The notes below the pieces were generated by a model. That model saw only the letters and a program-made list of their open reading frames with translations, did not search any database and was not told where the DNA came from. The translations under genes were made by a program, and so were the position numbers. A stretch of DNA of 8,448 nucleotides, taken from positions 1-8,448 of the forward strand of contig JASHRB010000707.1 in the NCBI GenBank assembly GCA_030037575.1, read 5' to 3'. Positions 1-5,923 of this stretch are shown here, piece by piece; the first letter of the stretch is position 1, and every line of letters starts with the position of its first letter. Origin of the DNA: Candidatus Sulfotelmatobacter sp. Its GTDB lineage: Bacteria > Acidobacteriota > Terriglobia > Terriglobales > Acidobacteriaceae.

Positions 1-170
1 GGGAGAGTTACCTTCAGGACCGAGGCCAGCAATGCTGCGACCAGATAACAAAGGAACTTGGCGGGGTCGGTGGAGTGCCAGCGCAGCATCGAGAAGACGA
101 AGCAGCCTGCCGCCGCGAGCGCCATACCCGCGATATAGACACGTGCGCCAAGTTGTCGCGCCGAAGACAT
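1..170 (-). CDS. N-terminal fragment of a membrane protein, possibly a cyclic-di-GMP signalling protein (runs off the left edge)
   Basis: An open frame starts at an ATG (168-170, read leftward) and runs to the window edge, giving 56 residues beginning MSSARQLGARVYIAGMALAA. A ribosome binding site, AGGGA, lies 7 bases upstream. Two hydrophobic segments are visible (about residues 11-28 and 39-52), separated by a polar loop with RWHSTDP, so the protein starts with at least two membrane helices. The phrase FLCYLVAALLASVLKVTL resembles, from memory, the membrane-sensor N-terminus of acidobacterial GGDEF or HD-GYP proteins. No output domain is inside the window, so that assignment is an inference. 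The gene is divergent from the S8 protease. A stem-loop in its leader (181-224) touches the ribosome binding site. That it is a membrane protein is fairly sure; the family is not. Confidence 0.6.
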   Translation of the reverse strand, partial: MSSARQLGARVYIAGMALAAAGCFVFSMLRWHSTDPAKFLCYLVAALLASVLKVTL

Positions 171-180
171 GGACGGTTCC

Positions 181-224
181 CTAGATTTTTGCCGAATGGC
201 CGGGCAAAGTCCGCCCAAAACTAG
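181..224 (-). promoter_or_regulatory. Imperfect stem-loop in the leader of the leftward membrane-protein gene
   Basis: Read on the minus strand, CTAGTTTT at the 5' side can pair with AAAAATCTAG at the 3' side (8 pairs with one bulged base). A smaller GGGC/GCCC hairpin sits inside. The 3' arm ends in CTAG, and its last two bases are the first two of the AGGGA ribosome binding site of the gene starting at 170. Folding could therefore hinder ribosome access. The pairing is seen in the sequence; a regulatory role is inference. Confidence 0.3.
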
Positions 225-375
225 AGTGCGCGGTTACTGACGTGTTCCTCATGTTAATCAGTGGTTTACATCGCAGCCTCCTTCGCGAGTTGTCTTGCAA
301 CCGGCGCGATCAGGGCTTCCAACCGCGGCTGGCCCAGCCCGAAAAATGGGTCAACTTGTCCTGCGCCCCAGGCGA

Positions 376-392
376 TGGGACATGCTGTCCCA
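376..392. promoter_or_regulatory. Perfect 17-bp hyphenated palindrome, operator-like
   Basis: The sequence TGGGACA-TGC-TGTCCCA has two perfect 7-base inverted arms around a 3-base centre. It lies 142 bases upstream of the S8 protease start and 206 bases upstream of the leftward gene start, in non-coding DNA. An extra half-site, TGTCC, occurs at 357-361. The geometry suits a dimeric repressor such as a TetR- or LexA-type protein, but I cannot name the regulator. It could instead form a tight RNA hairpin. Confidence 0.4.
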
Positions 393-403
393 CCGGCAAA
401 AAC

Positions 404-423
404 CAGCTGTTCGTAATTAGCTG
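404..423. repeat. Short inverted repeat CAGCT-N10-AGCTG
   Basis: Two 5-base arms separated by 10 bases lie just downstream of the 17-bp palindrome. The spacing, about one and a half helical turns between arm centres, is compatible with a protein site. Arms this short are expected by chance at modest frequency. Confidence 0.2.
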
Positions 424-533
424 ATTCCACGAGGGTAATCTGCCCCACTTTGGTACTCGGGCTGCACCATCATGAGGGCAGTGGAAAAACCCCGCCATGG
501 CCGCGGGTATGTGTCTTTCTCTTTGAGGGGAAT

Positions 534-2300
534 ATGAAGAGATTTCTAGTTGCATTGATGATCCTGGGCGGCTCCCTCGCTTACGCCGACAACACAAAGA
601 TATCGCCAGAACTGCAAGGCTATAGTTCCTCGCAGCCCGTGCAGGTGATCGTGCAATATGCGCCGGGAACGCAGCTGAGCTGCAGCGGGCTGCTCGGTCT
701 TGTCGATTGCCTGCTCGATGACATTGTCAGCCTGGGCGGCCAGATTCTTGGCCAGTTGCCGCTGATTAATGGTCTCGTCGCGCAGCTTGACGGCCACGGG
801 ATCCAGAGCCTCTCGAATGATTCGAATGTCGTGTATATCAGCTCCGACCGTCCGCTCGCGCCCACGCTCAGCAATGCCGCTTATGCTGTGAATGCGCCTT
901 ACGCCTGGCAATCGAATTACACCGGCGCCGGCATCGGCGTGGCCCTGATTGATAGCGGCGTTAGCAGCCACCCCGATCTCGACATGGGGATTCTGCCGCT
1001 CTCGCGGGTCGTGTATTCGCAATCGTTTGTGCCGAACAATTCAAGCGCCAACGATCAGTTCGGTCACGGCACGCATGTGGCGGGAATCATTGCCGGCGAC
1101 GGCCTGAGTTCCACCGGTGTGTTCTATAGCAGGACTTTTAAAGGAATTGCCCCTAGCGCCAGCATCATCAACCTGCGCGTGCTCGACCAAAACGGCGAAG
1201 GTACCGACAGCTTGGTGATCGCGGCAATCAACCAGGCGATCTCGCTCAAGTCGCAATACAATATTCGCGTCATCAATCTTTCGCTGGGCCGAGCGATTTA
1301 CGAAAGCTACAAGCTCGATCCCCTGTGCCAGGCGGTGGAACAGGCCTGGAAGAACGGAATTGTGGTGGTTGTCGCCGCCGGCAACAACGGTCGCTATCAG
1401 CCGACCGATGGCTACGCCACCGTCACTTCGCCGGGCAATGACCCCTATGTCATCACCGTCGGCGACATGAAACCGATGGGCACGCCCACGCGCGTGGACG
1501 ATCTGATCGCCAGCTACAGCTCGAAAGGCCCGACCGTGGTGGATGCGGTTGTGAAGCCCGATATCGTGGCGCCGGGCAATTTGATCACGTCGCTCGAAGC
1601 GCCCAATTCCACCCTATACAACGAGTATCCCGCCGACCAGGTTCCGTACAGTTATTACGTGAACGGCGGCAGCAGTGCAGTCAGCCCCCTTTACTTCACC
1701 TTGAGCGGAACCAGCATGGCGACGGGCGTAGTCAGCGGAGTCGTCGCCGACCTTCTCGGGCAAAGTCCGAGGCTGACACCGGATCAGGTGAAGGCGCGTC
1801 TGATGCTCACGGCCTACAAAACGTTTCCGCAAACCAGCAGCACGACGGATCCGACCACAGGAATCACCTATACCGACCAGTACGACGTGTTCACCGTCGG
1901 CGCCGGCTATGTGGATCTCCAAACGGCGCTGACCAGCAATGCCGTAGCCAAGGGAACGGCGATGTCTCCGATCGCCACCTTTAATGGAAACACCGACCAG
2001 GTGTACATGTCGGACGATCCCTCGGCGGTGTGGAACACATCATCGACCTGGTCGAACACGGCGGTGTGGGGCGCGTCGCAGTTCTTGACCAGCACGTCGG
2101 CCGCGACCACCGGAACCACAGCCGCGAGCAGCAGCGCAATCGCCGGAAACGAGGCGCTTTGGGGATCTGAGGCGCTTTGGGGATCCGAGGCATTGTGGGG
2201 CAGCGAAGCGCTCTGGGGCTCCGAAGCCCTTTGGGGCAGCGAAGCCCTCTGGGGTAGCGAGGCGCTCTGGGGCAGCAGTTTCTACGGCGGCGAAAACTAA
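534..2300 (+). CDS. Secreted subtilisin-like serine protease (S8) with EALWGS C-terminal repeats
   Basis: This is an exported serine endopeptidase of 588 residues. The ATG at 534 is chosen because GAGGGG (525-530) precedes it and it begins a clean signal peptide, MKRFLVALMILGGSLAYA, cleaved near AYA-D (residue 18). An in-frame TTG at 450 would bury that signal behind 28 extra residues. Residues about 35-105 look like an inhibitor-I9 propeptide. The catalytic domain follows (about 120-465): Asp140 in ALIDSGV, His178 in FGHGTHVAG, oxyanion Asn284 in AAGNNG, and Ser394 in SGTSMA. All are present, so the enzyme should be active. An insert of about 30 residues with Tyr and Ser (358-387) precedes the serine motif. 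A Thr/Ser/Trp-rich linker (about 485-540) leads to seven exact EALWGS repeats (540-581) and the terminal SFYGGEN. The tail resembles WGS-type repeats that I recall on acidobacterial and actinobacterial subtilases; its role is unknown. Substrates cannot be told. Confidence 0.95.
   Translation: MKRFLVALMILGGSLAYADNTKISPELQGYSSSQPVQVIVQYAPGTQLSCSGLLGLVDCLLDDIVSLGGQILGQLPLINGLVAQLDGHGIQSLSNDSNVVYISSDRPLAPTLSNAAYAVNAPYAWQSNYTGAGIGVALIDSGVSSHPDLDMGILPLSRVVYSQSFVPNNSSANDQFGHGTHVAGIIAGDGLSSTGVFYSRTFKGIAPSASIINLRVLDQNGEGTDSLVIAAINQAISLKSQYNIRVINLSLGRAIYESYKLDPLCQAVEQAWKNGIVVVVAAGNNGRYQPTDGYATVTSPGNDPYVITVGDMKPMGTPTRVDDLIASYSSKGPTVVDAVVKPDIVAPGNLITSLEAPNSTLYNEYPADQVPYSYYVNGGSSAVSPLYFTLSGTSMATGVVSGVVADLLGQSPRLTPDQVKARLMLTAYKTFPQTSSTTDPTTGITYTDQYDVFTVGAGYVDLQTALTSNAVAKGTAMSPIATFNGNTDQVYMSDDPSAVWNTSSTWSNTAVWGASQFLTSTSAATTGTTAASSSAIAGNEALWGSEALWGSEALWGSEALWGSEALWGSEALWGSEALWGSSFYGGEN
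2151..2276 (+). repeat. Seven tandem 18-bp coding repeats encoding EALWGS
   Basis: Seven consecutive 18-base units each encode Glu-Ala-Leu-Trp-Gly-Ser without exception. The DNA units differ at the third positions of the Glu, Ala and Gly codons and by use of both Leu codon families (CTN, TTG) and both Ser families (TCN, AGC). Only the first two are nearly identical (one base apart). Degenerate relatives lie just upstream in the protein (SAVWNTS, TAVWGAS; residues 498-515). Every unit is in frame, and the array ends 24 bases before the end of the gene. Confidence 0.95.
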
Positions 2301-2340
2301 CCGTTCACGCGCCCTGACCTTTCGAGAGTAAACTACAAGT

Positions 2341-2565
2341 ATGGGTTCAAAGGATCAGGGCTTCCGAAAGACAGAGGAAACGGCTCTGTTCGGGCGCCGG
2401 AACAACACCGTGGAGAAATTTGGAGTGAAGATCACTTCCGCGCAGCGCGAGTATTATCGCTATACTGGGATATCGGCCGAAATTGAGCGGCGGGCTTTGG
2501 GACCGCTCGCTTCGGATCCAAGGCAGCTTCCCGATCACCAGCGAAATAAAAAGGATGTGGCATAG
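2341..2565 (+). CDS. Doubtful small hydrophilic protein, 74 residues
   Basis: An ATG frame starting 41 bases after the S8 stop codon encodes a basic, hydrophilic product (MGSKDQGFRKTEETALFGRR at its start; NKKDVA at its end). It has no signal peptide, no membrane segment and no motif I recognise. The ribosome binding site is poor: only CAAGT precedes the ATG. Third positions are only mildly GC-rich, less than in the neighbours. A weak TAAACT box lies at 2329-2334. It could be a real orphan gene, part of an untranslated RNA, or chance. Confidence 0.25.
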   Translation: MGSKDQGFRKTEETALFGRRNNTVEKFGVKITSAQREYYRYTGISAEIERRALGPLASDPRQLPDHQRNKKDVA

Positions 2566-2681
2566 TTTTCGACCGCTCTCACACGACGCGAATCTTGATC
2601 GCCTTGCCCGGGGATTCCCCGTCAAATTCTGACGCACAGTAGGCCGGCGAGAACCTTCAGGCGCGACCCCGCGCCCCCGGG

Positions 2682-2712
2682 TTGACGTATTGCCAACGAT
2701 TCGGCCTATAAT
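2682..2712 (+). promoter_or_regulatory. Sigma-70-type promoter of the M28 peptidase gene
   Basis: A -35 box TTGACG (2682-2687) and a perfect -10 box TATAAT (2707-2712) are separated by 19 bases, slightly longer than the optimal 17. Transcription would start near 2719, giving a leader of about 60 bases before the TTG start at 2780. This places any upstream in-frame start (TTG at 2690) outside the mRNA. Confidence 0.65.
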
Positions 2713-2779
2713 TCCGCCGATTGATGAATCCACTCGCTTTTCCAGCCGGGCAACTTGCGCGATCGCGCGGGAGGGAATT

Positions 2780-5104
2780 TTGAGATTATTCCGGGACGTT
2801 CTCTTGCTTTTCATGGCACTCAGTCTGGTGCAGCTTACACCGCAATCGGGTTGGCAATTGAGATCGCTGGCATCGACGCCCGCGTGGGCGCAATCGGCAA
2901 CAACGGAAAATCCCAATTTGGCGGGCTATTCGGCCGCGTCTTCGAAGACCGAGCGCGAGTGGGAACAAAAGCTGAGCGAGGGCATTGTCGCTGACAATCT
3001 GCGCCAGAATATGCAGCGCTTGAGCGCCCGCCCGCATCATGTGGGATCGCCCTACGACAAGGACAATGCGGAATGGATCCTGGCGAAGTTCAAACAGTGG
3101 GGATTCGACGCGCACATCGAAACCTTCAGCGTTCTTTTCCCGACGCCGAAAGAGCGCGTCGTCGAGCTGGTCGAGCCAACCAAGTTCAAAGCGAAGTTGC
3201 AGGAGCCGCCGCTGGCAGTCGATCCAACCTCGAATCAAACGTCCGAGCAGTTGCCCACTTACAACGCATATTCGATTGATGGCGAGGTCACAGCACCTCT
3301 GGTTTACGTGAATTACGGCAATCGCGAAGACTACGAGCAGCTCGACCGCATGGGCATTTCGGTGCAGGGCGCGATCGTGATTGCCCGCTACGGCGAGGGA
3401 TGGCGCGGCATCAAGCCGAAGGTTGGCGCGGAGCACGGTGCGATTGGCTGCATTATTTATTCCGATCCCAAAGACGACGGATTTTTTCAGGGCGATACCT
3501 ATCCAACCGGGGGATGGCGGCCGCGTGAAGGCGTGCAGCGCGGAAGCGTGATGGATACGGACTATCCGGGCGATCCATTGACGCCGGGAGTGGGCGCGAC
3601 CGCGGATGCCAAGCGGCTCGATCTTAAAGAAGCCAAGACCATCACGAAAATTCCCGTTCTGCCCATTTCGTGGGGCGATGCGGAGCCGTTGCTGTCAGCT
3701 TTGCAAGGGCCAGTCGTCCCCGAGTCGTGGCGCGGAGGATTGCCCATTACCTACCACGTGGGCCCTGGTCCAGCCCGGGTTCATTTGAAGGTGGCGTCGA
3801 ACTGGGATCTCAAACCGGTGAACGATGTGATCGCAACCCTGAAGGGATCGGATGCGCCCGATGAGTGGGTGATTCGGGGCAATCACTACGATGCCTGGGT
3901 GAATGGCGCGGATGATCCGATTTCCGGGATGGTCACGGTATTGGAAGAAGGCCGCATGCTGGGCGAGTTGCACAAGCAGGGCTGGTCCCCCAAACGCACC
4001 ATTATTCTGTGTGCCTGGGACGGCGAAGAGCCGGGACTGCTGGGCTCGACCGAGTGGGTGGAGGAGCACGGCGACGAGCTGAAGAAGCACGCGGTCGCAT
4101 ACCTCAACTCCGACAGCAACGGTAGAGGATTCTTCTATGCCGGAGGCACGCACGACCTGCAGCATTTTATTAATGATATCGGCCGCGAGATTCAGGACCC
4201 CGAGAAACACATAAGCGTTCAGCAGCGCGCGAAGCTGCGGCAGATTCAGCACGCCAAGGAAGACGAGCGCGCTGAAATCCGAAAAGAAGGCGATGTGCGA
4301 ATCGGTGCTCTGGGTGACGGATCAGACTTCACTGCCTTTCAGGATCATGTGGGAATTTCTTCGCTCAACCTCGGTTACGGAGGCGAAAATGACGCGGATT
4401 CCTATCACTCGATCTACGACGACTTTTATTGGTACACACACTTTGTCGATACCGATTTCTCCTACGGCCGGGCCCTGGCCCAAACCGGCGGAACCGCGGT
4501 GATGCGCCTGGCCGATGCCGATGTGATTCCCTATGAATACAAAGGCCAGGCCGAGACCATTGGACGTTACGTGAAGGAATTGGAGAAGCTGCTGAAGGAC
4601 AAGCAGGAAGAAATTACGGAAACCAACTTGGAATTGAAAGAAGGCGTGTTCACGGCGACGAGCGATCCGCGAAAAATGTATGTGCCGCCGCCGGCGAAAG
4701 AAGTTCCTCCATTCATGAATTTCGCGCCGCTGAAGAATGGAGTTGAGGCGCTCAAACAGAGCGCCGATCGGTATGAGGCCGCGTTCGCCAAGTGGCAAGC
4801 GACTGGAAACGCCCTGCCTCCGCAGACGGCCGCCGAATTGAACCAAGACCTGATGCAGATTTCGCGGACGTTCTTAACCGACCAAGGATTGCCGGAGCGG
4901 CCATGGTTCAAGAATCAGGTTTATGCGCCGGGGGCGTATACGGGTTATGGCGCCAAACCGATGGCCGCAGTACGCGAATATATGGATCAGGAAAAGTGGA
5001 AGGACGCCGAGGCCCAGGTGCCCATGGTCGGCGAGGTCTTGCAGAATGTTGCAGGCGCGATTGGCAAAGCGGCAGATCAGTTGGAGAAAGCTACGCGAAA
5101 ATAG
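2780..5104 (+). CDS. Secreted M28B zinc metallopeptidase, glutamate carboxypeptidase II-like
   Basis: This is an exported exopeptidase of 774 residues. The start is TTG at 2780, preceded by GGAGG (2770-2774) and lying downstream of the promoter. The N-terminus has a hydrophobic core (VLLLFMALSLVQL) and a likely cleavage near AWA-Q (residues 35-38). A protease-associated (PA) insert (about 168-325) carries IARYGEGWRG, YSDPKDD, GVQRG and GDPLTPG as in GCPII. The M28 zinc site is complete: His369 in GNHYDAW, bridging Asp379 in GADDPISG, catalytic Glu416 and ligand Glu417 in WDGEEPG, Asp445 in LNSDS, and His543 in SYHSIYD. A transferrin-receptor-type dimerisation domain ends the protein (about 620-770; LPERPWF, VYAPGAYTGYG). 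By my alignment the three arginine-patch residues of human GCPII and Lys699 are not conserved, so a preference for acidic C-terminal residues should not be assumed. It probably trims peptides in the periplasm or outside the cell. Confidence 0.93.
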   Translation: MRLFRDVLLLFMALSLVQLTPQSGWQLRSLASTPAWAQSATTENPNLAGYSAASSKTEREWEQKLSEGIVADNLRQNMQRLSARPHHVGSPYDKDNAEWILAKFKQWGFDAHIETFSVLFPTPKERVVELVEPTKFKAKLQEPPLAVDPTSNQTSEQLPTYNAYSIDGEVTAPLVYVNYGNREDYEQLDRMGISVQGAIVIARYGEGWRGIKPKVGAEHGAIGCIIYSDPKDDGFFQGDTYPTGGWRPREGVQRGSVMDTDYPGDPLTPGVGATADAKRLDLKEAKTITKIPVLPISWGDAEPLLSALQGPVVPESWRGGLPITYHVGPGPARVHLKVASNWDLKPVNDVIATLKGSDAPDEWVIRGNHYDAWVNGADDPISGMVTVLEEGRMLGELHKQGWSPKRTIILCAWDGEEPGLLGSTEWVEEHGDELKKHAVAYLNSDSNGRGFFYAGGTHDLQHFINDIGREIQDPEKHISVQQRAKLRQIQHAKEDERAEIRKEGDVRIGALGDGSDFTAFQDHVGISSLNLGYGGENDADSYHSIYDDFYWYTHFVDTDFSYGRALAQTGGTAVMRLADADVIPYEYKGQAETIGRYVKELEKLLKDKQEEITETNLELKEGVFTATSDPRKMYVPPPAKEVPPFMNFAPLKNGVEALKQSADRYEAAFAKWQATGNALPPQTAAELNQDLMQISRTFLTDQGLPERPWFKNQVYAPGAYTGYGAKPMAAVREYMDQEKWKDAEAQVPMVGEVLQNVAGAIGKAADQLEKATRK

Positions 5105-5158
5105 GCGCTTCCACCATGCTCCGCGCAGCCCCGCGAAGAACTCCGGAATGGTTGTGGC

Positions 5159-5204
5159 CCGGATTTTCCGGATGGATTTCATCACGGCCTTGCCTTGGCC
5201 ATCC
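5159..5204 (+). terminator. Possible transcription end structure after the M28 gene
   Basis: Two hairpins lie 55-100 bases after the stop codon: CCGGA-TTT-TCCGG (5159-5171) and an overlapping longer-range GGATGG/CCATCC pair (5170-5175 with 5199-5204). No T-run follows either, so this is not a classical intrinsic terminator. The next gene has its own promoter, which makes termination somewhere here plausible. Confidence 0.25.
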
Positions 5205-5252
5205 AATCACCGCCGCCGAAATCGTTGCCCGGTGACCACTCCAGAATTACCA

Positions 5253-5268
5253 GCGGGTATAATCCCGC
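5253..5268 (+). promoter_or_regulatory. -10 element flanked by an inverted repeat, upstream of the small secreted protein
   Basis: A perfect TATAAT (5258-5263) is framed by GCGGG (5253-5257) and CCCGC (5264-5268). No good -35 box is present: the nearest is TGACCA (5233-5238) with a 19-base spacer. Transcription would begin near 5270, leaving a leader of about 93 bases before the ATG at 5363. The inverted repeat around the -10 box could be a repressor site or a GC-rich chance match. Confidence 0.5.
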
Positions 5269-5362
5269 GAGATTCCCTGCGATCTGTGGGCGCCCTGGAG
5301 CGGTGTAACTTTCCCCCCTCGTCCGAATCTACTAACAAAAGCAGCTCAAAAAGGAGAACGAT

Positions 5363-5692
5363 ATGAAGAAATTGCTGACCGTCTGTTTTGCTCTCGCTTT
5401 GTTCCTCTCGACTGCCGCCGTGGCCCAGGAAGCCATGAAGCAGGACAATAACATGCAGGCCGACAGCGGTGCCAAGGCCGTCAACATTAAGGGCAAAATC
5501 AGCGCTGATGGAACCATGTTTGTTGCCGACAAAGACGGGAAGAGCTGGAAGATCATCAACCCCGATGCGGTGAAAGGACACCAGGGACATCATGTAATCC
5601 TCAATGCGCACGTGTATGCCGATAAGGGTGAAGTCCACGTGATGTCGCTCAAGATGGCTTCCGACAACATGAAGAACAACAGCATGCAATGA
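5363..5692 (+). CDS. Small exported protein, OB-fold-like, unknown function
   Basis: The product has 109 residues. The start is well supported: AAGGAG (5351-5356) lies 6 bases before the ATG. A classical signal peptide (MKKLLTVCFALALFLSTAAVA) ends at AVA-Q, residues 19-22. The mature part has a Met/Gln/Asn-rich lead (EAMKQDNNMQADSG). It is followed by a compact beta-rich core: VNIKGKISADGTMFVADKDG, then SWKIINPDAVKGHQGHHVIL, then AHVYADKGEVHVMSLKM. The pattern of a strand, a DGKSW-type turn, a GH..GHHV stretch and two closing strands is one I recall in small acidobacterial exported proteins thought to adopt an OB-like barrel. His-rich GHQGHH and the many methionines could bind metal, but no known metal-site motif is evident. 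It appears to be transcribed alone, with a hairpin 22 bases after its stop. Function is unknown. Confidence 0.88.
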   Translation: MKKLLTVCFALALFLSTAAVAQEAMKQDNNMQADSGAKAVNIKGKISADGTMFVADKDGKSWKIINPDAVKGHQGHHVILNAHVYADKGEVHVMSLKMASDNMKNNSMQ

Positions 5693-5713
5693 CAGGTCGT
5701 TTGTGAGATCGAC

Positions 5714-5740
5714 GGGCCGGCCATTGGTCGGCTCCATCTT
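5714..5740 (+). terminator. Probable weak intrinsic terminator of the small exported protein gene
   Basis: GGGCCGGCC (5714-5722), loop ATT, and GGTCGGCTC (5726-5734) form a 9-pair stem with two G-U pairs, followed by CATCTT. The stem is strong, but the downstream tract is only moderately T-rich. It lies 22 bases after the stop codon. Confidence 0.45.
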
Positions 5741-5847
5741 CTTGAGGCCCACATTCCGCATGATATTCTCCGCTGTGCTTGACGAAAGGTGTACGATTTG
5801 GGTGTTTGTTTCGGTGGAAGAGTAAACCGCCTTATCGTTACGGGACG

Positions 5848-5910
5848 GGCAGGCGCGAGACGAATCTTCACGGCGCGTAAGCGTGCGAAAGTGATGATTG
5901 CCGGCCTGCC
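5848..5910 (+). repeat. Inverted repeat GGCAGGC / GCCTGCC upstream of the 5924 gene
   Basis: Seven-base perfect arms (5848-5854 and 5904-5910) are separated by 49 bases. The right arm ends three bases before the GAGGAGG ribosome binding site (5913-5919). In an mRNA this could place a structure beside the start, or it may be chance in GC-rich DNA. Confidence 0.2.
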
Positions 5911-5923
5911 ATGAGGAGGCGCC

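Larger units (their letters stand above)
171..533. other. Divergent intergenic region, no convincing gene
   Basis: These 363 bases separate the leftward membrane-protein gene from the rightward S8 protease and must hold the promoters of both. I see no strong -35/-10 pair in either direction. A weak rightward candidate is TTGTCC (356-361) with CATGCT (381-386), whose -10 would lie inside the palindrome at 376-392. The region also holds an imperfect stem-loop (181-224) and an inverted repeat CAGCT-N10-AGCTG (404-423). Two 60-codon open frames, one on each strand (242-424 and 266-448), overlap one another and have no homology that I recognise. Confidence 0.6.
2301..2779. other. Gene-poor stretch between the two protease genes
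   Basis: This stretch holds one doubtful small open frame (2341-2565), a hairpin-capable GAGCGG-N12-CCGCTC (2485-2508), a tight palindrome CGGGGATTCCCCG (2609-2621) without a following T-tract, and the promoter of the next gene (2682-2712). I find no convincing rho-independent terminator for the S8 gene. A long minus-strand frame across this region (2347-2916) overlaps the promoter and the start of the next gene and is judged a shadow. Confidence 0.5.

Noticed and set aside
450..533. TTG-started 28-residue extension of the S8 protease
   Set aside because: It has no ribosome binding site, would mask a clean signal peptide, and the ATG at 534 has GAGGGG in front.
2151..2276. CRISPR-like or satellite array
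   Set aside because: The 18-base units abut with no spacers, are all in frame and encode a constant hexapeptide, so this is a protein repeat.
2609..2621. CGGGGATTCCCCG as an intrinsic terminator
   Set aside because: The hairpin is short and not followed by a T-tract; it could be a chance palindrome.
2347..2916. 189-codon minus-strand frame
   Set aside because: It lies antisense to the M28 promoter, ribosome binding site and signal peptide, is Arg/Ser-rich with no motif, and looks like a shadow.
2786..3436. 216-codon minus-strand frame inside the M28 gene
   Set aside because: It is antisense to a well-supported coding region; its Arg/Leu-rich composition is typical of the complement of a GC-rich gene.
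3695..4252. 185-codon minus-strand frame inside the M28 gene
   Set aside because: It is the mirror of the zinc-site coding region with no recognisable domain.
5207..5761. 184-codon minus-strand frame spanning the 5363 gene
   Set aside because: It crosses a promoter, a signal-peptide gene and a terminator on the other strand; the plus-strand gene has far better start signals.
5779..5808. Promoter TTGACG at 5779 for the second exported protein
   Set aside because: The -35 match is good, but no acceptable -10 box lies 16-19 bases downstream (only TGTTTG-like sequence).
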